A stretch of 64,000 bases of DNA, taken from positions 62,001-126,000 of the forward strand of contig CAYWWY010000004.1 of assembly GCA_964462525.1 (NCBI GenBank), given 5' to 3'. A program made the position numbers and the translations under genes. Positions 59,034 to 64,000 of the stretch are shown here, in pieces. This DNA is from CAYWWY01 sp964462525 (GTDB lineage: Bacteria > Thermotogota > Thermotogae > MWEM01). The notes under the pieces are model-generated. The model was given only the letters and a program-made list of their open reading frames with translations, searched no databases and had not been told where the DNA came from. The number at the start of each line of letters is the position of its first letter. Position 1 is the first letter of the stretch.

Positions 59034-60596
59034 TTACTTCTTCAGCATCCGGTGGGATTCGTCGTAATCTGTGATCAACCCTAGATGCTGGATGTATTCA
59101 CCGAGAGAAAACGCGTCGGAGAAATACGTATCATAGCCGCGGCCTGTTTCTGTCATTGCTTTGAGATTGTCAAATCCATCTCCTCCAAGCGCAAGATAGT
59201 TATTGGTTACTACTCTGTAAGTCTTGTTGAGATCCAAAGGCGCTCCATCTACCTTAAGATCTTTCACCTGCCCGTTTTCCACAACGAAGGTTAATCCAGA
59301 GAAATGAAGGAAGGCTCCCTGTCCCGCAGGAATGACTGCTGCAATCTCGGCGATCTCTTTTACTTCTGCGCCAGTCATGTTAAGCACAAACAATGTATTC
59401 CCGAAAGGTTGGACTGTCAGAACATCGCGGTAGGTAATGGGCCCGGCTTGGATCGAAGCGCGAATTCCTCCGCCGTTTTGAAATGCAATATCGGCATCGG
59501 CTCTCCAGCGCATGCCATCTGTTATTAAGTTTCCAAGGTTGGTCGTGGTCGATCGAACATTGTTTCTCTCTCCATCCAAAAAGATTCCTGTCTCTCCGAT
59601 GACTTGATTGAGCGTCTCGCCGCCCAATGCCAGGAAGTAATCCATAGCCGCCTTGACTTTGTGATCCTGAGGGATCGGTTTGTACTCGTAAACTAAAACC
59701 TGATTGCCCTGGCTATCGGTGACTGCTCTCTGCACGTTGATGGGCAAAAGGTTCCATTCCCAATGTACGATCTCTCCTTCGTGGATAACCAAGTCCAAGC
59801 GTCCCATATACTTCCCGTGCTCACCGGCCTGAGCAACAATGGTATCGCCTATAAATGCAGCTTCTGTCATCAGGGTGTGGCTATGACCATCAATAATGAT
59901 GTCCAATCCATCCACAGCAGCAGCAACTTCATTAGAGGTTCGGCCTCCCGCTCTTCCTTCTACTCCATAGCCAATATGAGCAAGCGCAACAACAATGTCG
60001 GCTTCTTGCTTTAGTTGCGGCACAAGGGTTTGCGATACCTTCACTTCATCTTCGAACCACCAGGTATCCAGGTAGATGGGTTCCAACACTTCGGTATCTT
60101 TGGTGGTCAAACCATAGATGGCCACACGAAAATCACCAAAATCTCGGATGATATAGGGAGTAACAGGGTTTTCGTGGTTTTCGTCAAACATGTTGGCGCT
60201 AATTACGGGCATCTGCAGCAGAGCCATCTGCCGGTTCAGCACGTCTCGGTCTTTGTCGAACTCGTGATTTCCCAAGACAACGACATCAAATCCGATCATG
60301 TTCATGCCTACGATGTCAGGCACGGCATCCAGTTGGTCCGATTCGGGTACGCCCGTATTGAAGTCTCCTGCGTGCATGACAAGGACATGGCCCCCGTACG
60401 CCTCTACCTCTGCACGGATCTCGTCGATGAGAGTGGACATAGCCGCCCACCCACCAACATGGGTTCCTGCTCCGTAACTGAACGGCCAGCTTCTACCGTG
60501 GGTGTCGTTAACATGCAAGATTGTCAGATAAGACATCCCCATTAGGATCGAACTGCTCAACACCACAACCATCAGTACAAACAACAGTTTCTTCAT
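59034..60596 (-). CDS. Secreted 5'-nucleotidase / 2',3'-cyclic phosphodiesterase-like protein
   Basis: About 520 residues from ATG 60596 (AAGGAGGG upstream). Signal MKKLLFVLMVVVLSSSILMG. Metallophosphoesterase domain with ILHVNDTHGRSWPF, MHAGDFNTG, VVLGNHEFDKD (metal GNHE), ADIVVALAHIG and IIIDGHSHT; C-terminal 5'-nucleotidase substrate domain with NLITDGMRWRADADIAFQNG followed by GGIRASIQAG, TVQPFGNTLFVLNMTGAEVK and VTNNYLALGGDGFDN. All key residues seen. It hydrolyses nucleotides outside the cell. Own extended -10 promoter lies just beyond the rho stop codon. Confidence 0.93.
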   Translation of the reverse strand: MKKLLFVLMVVVLSSSILMGMSYLTILHVNDTHGRSWPFSYGAGTHVGGWAAMSTLIDEIRAEVEAYGGHVLVMHAGDFNTGVPESDQLDAVPDIVGMNMIGFDVVVLGNHEFDKDRDVLNRQMALLQMPVISANMFDENHENPVTPYIIRDFGDFRVAIYGLTTKDTEVLEPIYLDTWWFEDEVKVSQTLVPQLKQEADIVVALAHIGYGVEGRAGGRTSNEVAAAVDGLDIIIDGHSHTLMTEAAFIGDTIVAQAGEHGKYMGRLDLVIHEGEIVHWEWNLLPINVQRAVTDSQGNQVLVYEYKPIPQDHKVKAAMDYFLALGGETLNQVIGETGIFLDGERNNVRSTTTNLGNLITDGMRWRADADIAFQNGGGIRASIQAGPITYRDVLTVQPFGNTLFVLNMTGAEVKEIAEIAAVIPAGQGAFLHFSGLTFVVENGQVKDLKVDGAPLDLNKTYRVVTNNYLALGGDGFDNLKAMTETGRGYDTYFSDAFSLGEYIQHLGLITDYDESHRMLKK

Positions 60597-60632
60597 GTGT
60601 TTCCCTCCTTTTTGGTATGGTATGTCGGAATC

Positions 60633-60641
60633 ATTATACCA
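60633..60641 (-). promoter_or_regulatory. Extended -10 promoter of the 5'-nucleotidase gene
   Basis: Minus strand TGG-TATAAT (60641-60633), in the gap between rho and the 5'-nucleotidase gene, about 36 bp upstream of its ATG. Confidence 0.6.
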
Positions 60642-60654
60642 CAAAAATCGGTCT

Positions 60655-62325
60655 TCATCTTCCTCTATCTTTATTTAGAAGGGCAAGAAAGAACTCGTTG
60701 GACGATGTATCCTTCATTTTGCGTAGAATCAGGTTCAATCCTTCTTCCTCACTCATGGACGATAACATCTTTCGCAACACCCATACTTTCCGTAACGTGT
60801 CGGGTTCCAAAAGGAGTTCCTCTCGACGAGTCCCCGATAGATTCAGATCAATGGCAGGAAAGATCCTCTTATTCGAAAGTTGTCTGGATAGCAGGAGTTC
60901 CATATTGCCCGTACCTTTGAATTCTTCGAAAATGACCTCATCCATCTTGCTTCCCGTTTCCACCAAAGCTGTGGCAATGATGGTCAGACTCCCACCATCC
61001 TCTATGTTTCGAGCAGCCCCAAAAAAGTGCTTGGGACCATACAACGCTTTCGGATCCACACCTCCAGACAGAAGTTTTCCACTAGAGGGGACGACATTGT
61101 TATATGCCCTTGCAAGTCGCGTGATGCTGTCCAGAAGAATGACCACATGATACTTATACTCCACTAAGCGCTTGGCCATCTCCAAAGCCAGCTCTGCTAC
61201 GCGGATCTGCTTGTCGGGTTGCATATCGAAGGGAGCTGCGATCACTTGTGCATCAGCCGTACGGGTGATATCTGTCACCTCTTCCGGTCGTTCATCGATC
61301 AGCAATACGATCCGAATTGTTTCGGGATGGTTTTTGGCAATCCCGTTCGCCATATCTTTCAGTAAAATCGTCTTTCCTGCTTTTGGGGGGGCAACGATCA
61401 AACCTCTCTGCCCCCTCCCGATCGGACAGAATAGATCGATAATCCGGGAACTGTAGGGTGTGGGTTCATACTCCAGCTGATACTTTTCAGTGGGGTAGAT
61501 GGGTGTTAGGTTTTCGAAGTTCACTCGTTCATATACGGACTCAGGAGGCCGATGGTTGATGCCTTCTACCCGAAGAAGGGCAAAGAATTTTTCTCCTTCT
61601 TTAGGCGCGCGTACCTGACCGGAAACCAAATCACCAACATTCAGATTGAACTTACGGATCTGAGATTGAGAAACATAGATATCTTCGTTGTTCCCAGGCA
61701 AGAGATTCCCAGTCCGAAGAAACCCGTACCCTTCGGGTTGGATGATATCCAAAACCCCTTCGTTGAAGAAATATCCGAAACTTTTGGCTTGTGCTTGGAG
61801 AATTTGGAAGACCAGTTCGCGTTTCCGCAAACGGGTATATCCAGCAACATCAAACTTTCGAGCAAGGACATACAAGTCTTTGATGTTGGCATGATCCAAG
61901 CTCCGAACATCGATCTCCAACTCCCGAATTTCGTCTCGCCGTTCATTTCCATTGCTATGGCGATCTTGATTGGATAACCCGCTTCTCGTGGGCCGTTTGG
62001 TCGCAGGGTTTACATCAAAAATCGATTCGATCTTTTTCGATGGCTCGATTCGACTCTGCTCTTCCAATCCCTTTTTCTGTGTAGATGAATCATCATTGGG
62101 AGGGGTGGAAAGGCTCTCCGCCTGTTCATCGGTAATTTTCAACGGGGCCTCTACTGGTTCGGATTCCTTGGCCCCATGGTTCGCCCGCTGTTGAATCCGT
62201 TCACTAGCGCTGTTTTGGCCTTTCGAGGCCGTTTTTTTCTTTGATTTCGTAGCCCCAGGCTTTTCCGTTGATTCTGGTGGGTTCGGATTGTCTTGCTGTC
62301 CTTCTTCTTTCTTTTTCCTGGGCAA
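60655..62325 (-). CDS. rho: Transcription termination factor Rho with long charged N-terminal extension
   Basis: 556 residues from TTG 62325 (GGAGGGGAG upstream). The first ~130 residues are Lys/Glu/Ser-rich and disordered-looking (MPRKKKEEGQQDNPNPPEST). Rho_N begins near 133 (DLYVLARKFDVAGYTRLRKR), the RNA-binding cold-shock domain follows (GVLDIIQPEGYGFLR), and the helicase core has RGLIVAPPKAGKTILLKDMA (Walker A), VVILLDSITRLARAYN, and SGGVDPKALYGPKHFFGAAR (Q/R loops). Extensions of this type occur in several anaerobes and often tune termination or phase behaviour; here only its composition can be read. Confidence 0.97.
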   Translation of the reverse strand: MPRKKKEEGQQDNPNPPESTEKPGATKSKKKTASKGQNSASERIQQRANHGAKESEPVEAPLKITDEQAESLSTPPNDDSSTQKKGLEEQSRIEPSKKIESIFDVNPATKRPTRSGLSNQDRHSNGNERRDEIRELEIDVRSLDHANIKDLYVLARKFDVAGYTRLRKRELVFQILQAQAKSFGYFFNEGVLDIIQPEGYGFLRTGNLLPGNNEDIYVSQSQIRKFNLNVGDLVSGQVRAPKEGEKFFALLRVEGINHRPPESVYERVNFENLTPIYPTEKYQLEYEPTPYSSRIIDLFCPIGRGQRGLIVAPPKAGKTILLKDMANGIAKNHPETIRIVLLIDERPEEVTDITRTADAQVIAAPFDMQPDKQIRVAELALEMAKRLVEYKYHVVILLDSITRLARAYNNVVPSSGKLLSGGVDPKALYGPKHFFGAARNIEDGGSLTIIATALVETGSKMDEVIFEEFKGTGNMELLLSRQLSNKRIFPAIDLNLSGTRREELLLEPDTLRKVWVLRKMLSSMSEEEGLNLILRKMKDTSSNEFFLALLNKDRGR

Positions 62326-62389
62326 ATAACTCCCCTCCTATATTCCAAGATTCAAAAAACGCGGTAATCGAATGATCCGTAAGAAAACA

Positions 62390-62398
62390 TGGTATAAT
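62390..62398 (+). promoter_or_regulatory. Extended -10 promoter of the C11 peptidase lipoprotein gene
   Basis: TGG-TATAAT at 62390-62398 (start predicted near 62405), giving a ~157-base leader that overlaps the rho leader antisense. Confidence 0.5.
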
Positions 62399-62561
62399 GC
62401 TATTGAGGGTGTCTTGTTTCTTGCCTTGCGGCCAAAGCATTCATTGGAGTAATCATCCGTAGATGAGAGATATCGGATTCTTTTCTCAGTAGATCCATTG
62501 AATGGGGTTCTGAGATTGGATATCCGTAGTATGCATACATGAAGAAAAATGAGGTTTCTGG

Positions 62562-64000
62562 ATGGAGATCGGTCAAAAACAGTGTTTTTCAATCCTTACT
62601 ATTATAACATGTTTTTTCATTTTGTCAATACTCCTGTCAGGATGCGCTACCCGCCAGCAACCATTTACCTCTCCCGTCTTCAGAGAATCGATCGAACGAT
62701 CCACAATGGTTCCAACCACCATCCCGTTTGATATAGAAACTCAGCCTTCTGCGGGATTCCGGGTCTTGTTTATTGAGAACGGAGCAACACAGACCTCTTT
62801 GGAAGGAAATCAATGGTCGGAGATCAATATACGCGGCACGCGGGATCACTATCGATTCGACCAAGCAGGTGTTTATGAATGGCAGGCCATGATTTTTCAC
62901 GGAGATGACCTGCATGCGGAACAAAAGGTCACAATATCGGTTCAACCGACTCCTTGGGCGCTGTTTCTATGGTTAGCTGCCGATAATAACCTCTCCGATC
63001 CCCCTTTTCATCTTGACCGGAACAATATGACGGAGCTAAAACAAGCAGGTTCGGATGTTGGTGTTTTGGTGATGTGGGATCGCCAAGAAGATCAGGGCCG
63101 GGATCAATTGCTCCTTTTGTCTCATGATCGGGATTGGGTGCCTCTCCAAACCTTCGATCACAATGTGAACTCGGGAGATATCCGTTTTTTTGAAGCGTGT
63201 TTCGAAGAGTATCTTTCTTTTGAAACTGCCCGAAAAGCCGTGATCTTTTGGAATCATGGCTCTGGTTGGATCATCGCGCCCAACCAACCGCGAGCCATCG
63301 CCCAAGACCGGCCAACCGGATGGTGGATCAATATTCCGGATCTGGCTCAAAGCCTCACGACCTCTCTTGAAAAACATAATGCAGTTCGACTGGATATTCT
63401 AGGAATGGACGCGTGTTACATGGGCGCAGTTGAAGTAGCGTATGAATTGGTGGGAGTAACCGATTACCTGATTCTGTCTTCCACTACCGAACCCACAGAT
63501 GGATGGGATTATCTCTTTCTGGAAGGAATCGACCAATCTAACGACCCTGCTTTTTTTGGTACAGTATTGATCGATGCCTATTTCAGCAAACGCTCAACAG
63601 ACTATCACGGAGACATGAGCCTTGCCATGATCCGTACTGCTTGTTTACAAAGGCTTACGGAAGGATTTGATCAGATTTCTCGGGCAATCCTAGATGCGAA
63701 TTCGAACGAACGCGCAACTTTTCGAGACGTGTTGAACCAAACTCCATTTCTCCAACCCAACAACCATGCTTTTGGTGTGGATGCTGGCATTTTGTCGCAA
63801 ATCCTGCTCAGCCACATCCCCCTTGAACACGCGGTTCGAACTTGCGTCGAAGAAATGGTGGAAGCCATGGAAGCGGTCGTGGTATATGGAAGAACCCGTT
63901 ATGCTGGTGCGATCGTTGATGCCCCTGCGGGAATCAGCGTTTTTCTTCCCCATCAAGGGTTCGCCTCAAGATGGATCAATCAATATCGCCAATATCAGTT
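62562..64000 (+). CDS. C11-family (clostripain-like) lipoprotein peptidase, C-terminus beyond window
   Basis: 479 codons from ATG 62562, still open at the end. MEIGQKQCFSILTIITCFFI then LSILLSGC is a lipoprotein signal with lipobox Cys. A beta domain (about 40-130) precedes the caspase-like peptidase: LFLWLAADNNLSDP, LVMWDRQEDQGRDQLLLLSH, catalytic His in AVIFWNHGSGW and catalytic Cys in ILGMDACYMGAVEVAYELVG, then SSTTEPTDGWDYLFLEGID. It would cleave proteins at the cell surface, usually after Arg/Lys. GAGG at 62551-62554 is 7 bases upstream. The rho promoter lies within its signal-peptide codons. Confidence 0.85.
   Translation, partial: MEIGQKQCFSILTIITCFFILSILLSGCATRQQPFTSPVFRESIERSTMVPTTIPFDIETQPSAGFRVLFIENGATQTSLEGNQWSEINIRGTRDHYRFDQAGVYEWQAMIFHGDDLHAEQKVTISVQPTPWALFLWLAADNNLSDPPFHLDRNNMTELKQAGSDVGVLVMWDRQEDQGRDQLLLLSHDRDWVPLQTFDHNVNSGDIRFFEACFEEYLSFETARKAVIFWNHGSGWIIAPNQPRAIAQDRPTGWWINIPDLAQSLTTSLEKHNAVRLDILGMDACYMGAVEVAYELVGVTDYLILSSTTEPTDGWDYLFLEGIDQSNDPAFFGTVLIDAYFSKRSTDYHGDMSLAMIRTACLQRLTEGFDQISRAILDANSNERATFRDVLNQTPFLQPNNHAFGVDAGILSQILLSHIPLEHAVRTCVEEMVEAMEAVVVYGRTRYAGAIVDAPAGISVFLPHQGFASRWINQYRQYQ
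62601..62628 (-). promoter_or_regulatory. Strong consensus promoter of rho
   Basis: Minus strand TTGACA (62628-62623), 16-bp spacer, TATAAT (62606-62601) with TG and one base before it. Best match to consensus in the window. It predicts a rho leader of about 270 bases. Confidence 0.75.

Noticed and set aside
1..64000. tRNA, rRNA, CRISPR arrays, prophage or insertion sequences
   Set aside because: No cloverleaf-like gene, repeat-spacer array, transposase or phage gene was found on reading both strands; short intergenic gaps leave little room.

Overview
The window (about 48% G+C by eye) reads as a chromosome segment of an anaerobic, saccharolytic bacterium. Evidence is a single-chain pyruvate:ferredoxin oxidoreductase, subunits of a second 2-oxoacid:ferredoxin oxidoreductase, a CoA-disulfide reductase/rhodanese fusion, several glycosidases and an ABC sugar importer, and no respiratory genes. 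Lipoproteins, Lgt, a chemoreceptor and CheB indicate a cell envelope and motility or surface sensing. Frequent TTG/GTG starts, GGAGG-type ribosome sites and extended -10 promoters (TGN-TATAAT) recur throughout. The phylum cannot be fixed from the sequence alone; a Thermotogota-, Atribacterota- or deep Bacillota-like lineage is a loose guess. No rRNA, tRNA, CRISPR array or insertion sequence was recognised.

Layout. 1-5.8 kb: end of a lipoprotein gene, then one operon with a ComEC-like metallo-beta-lactamase protein, three tandem paralogous amidohydrolases and a D-amino-acid-transaminase-like enzyme. 5.8-11.5 kb: GH2 beta-mannosidase, a three-Ig-domain lipoprotein, and a uracil-type permease preceded by a leader peptide that runs into an intrinsic terminator. 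11.5-23.1 kb: a carbohydrate locus with a LacI-type repressor, a GH172 enzyme, two six-hairpin glycosidases and an ABC importer (SBP, a MalF-type permease fused to two extracytoplasmic domains, MalG-type permease). Two related operator-like palindromes lie at the two divergent promoters. 23.1-30.6 kb, minus strand: nifJ, and an operon tsf-pyrH-HD-tmk-pfkB. 30.7-35.3 kb: two duplicated small lipoproteins, a secreted PDZ-like protein followed by a PAS-GGDEF-EAL protein with a damaged EAL site, and a thioredoxin-like protein.

35.5-46.8 kb, plus strand, is a tightly packed housekeeping run: KorB-KorC-like subunits, diacylglycerol/undecaprenol kinase, CheB, an RmlA-like nucleotidyltransferase, a DUF4139 protein, a YqeK-like HD protein, RlmN, a 32-residue membrane peptide, Lgt, DnaB, a B12-type radical SAM protein and CoaE. 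46.9-52.8 kb: nitronate monooxygenase-like enzyme, CoADR-rhodanese with a PadR regulator, and a chemoreceptor. 52.8-58.2 kb: a five-gene sugar-catabolism operon (GNAT, MDR dehydrogenase, TIM-barrel isomerase, Gfo/Idh/MocA oxidoreductase, GH13). 58.2-59.0 kb holds a decayed MNT-HepT (nucleotidyltransferase/HEPN) toxin-antitoxin module and an unexplained structured element. 59.0-64.0 kb: secreted 5'-nucleotidase, rho, and a divergent C11-family (clostripain-like) lipoprotein peptidase that runs off the window.

The most unusual items are the leader-peptide attenuator of the permease gene, the sensor-permease fusion in the repressor-controlled glycan locus, the triple amidohydrolase array, the frame-broken MNT-HepT pair, and the conditional-terminator-like RNA next to it.
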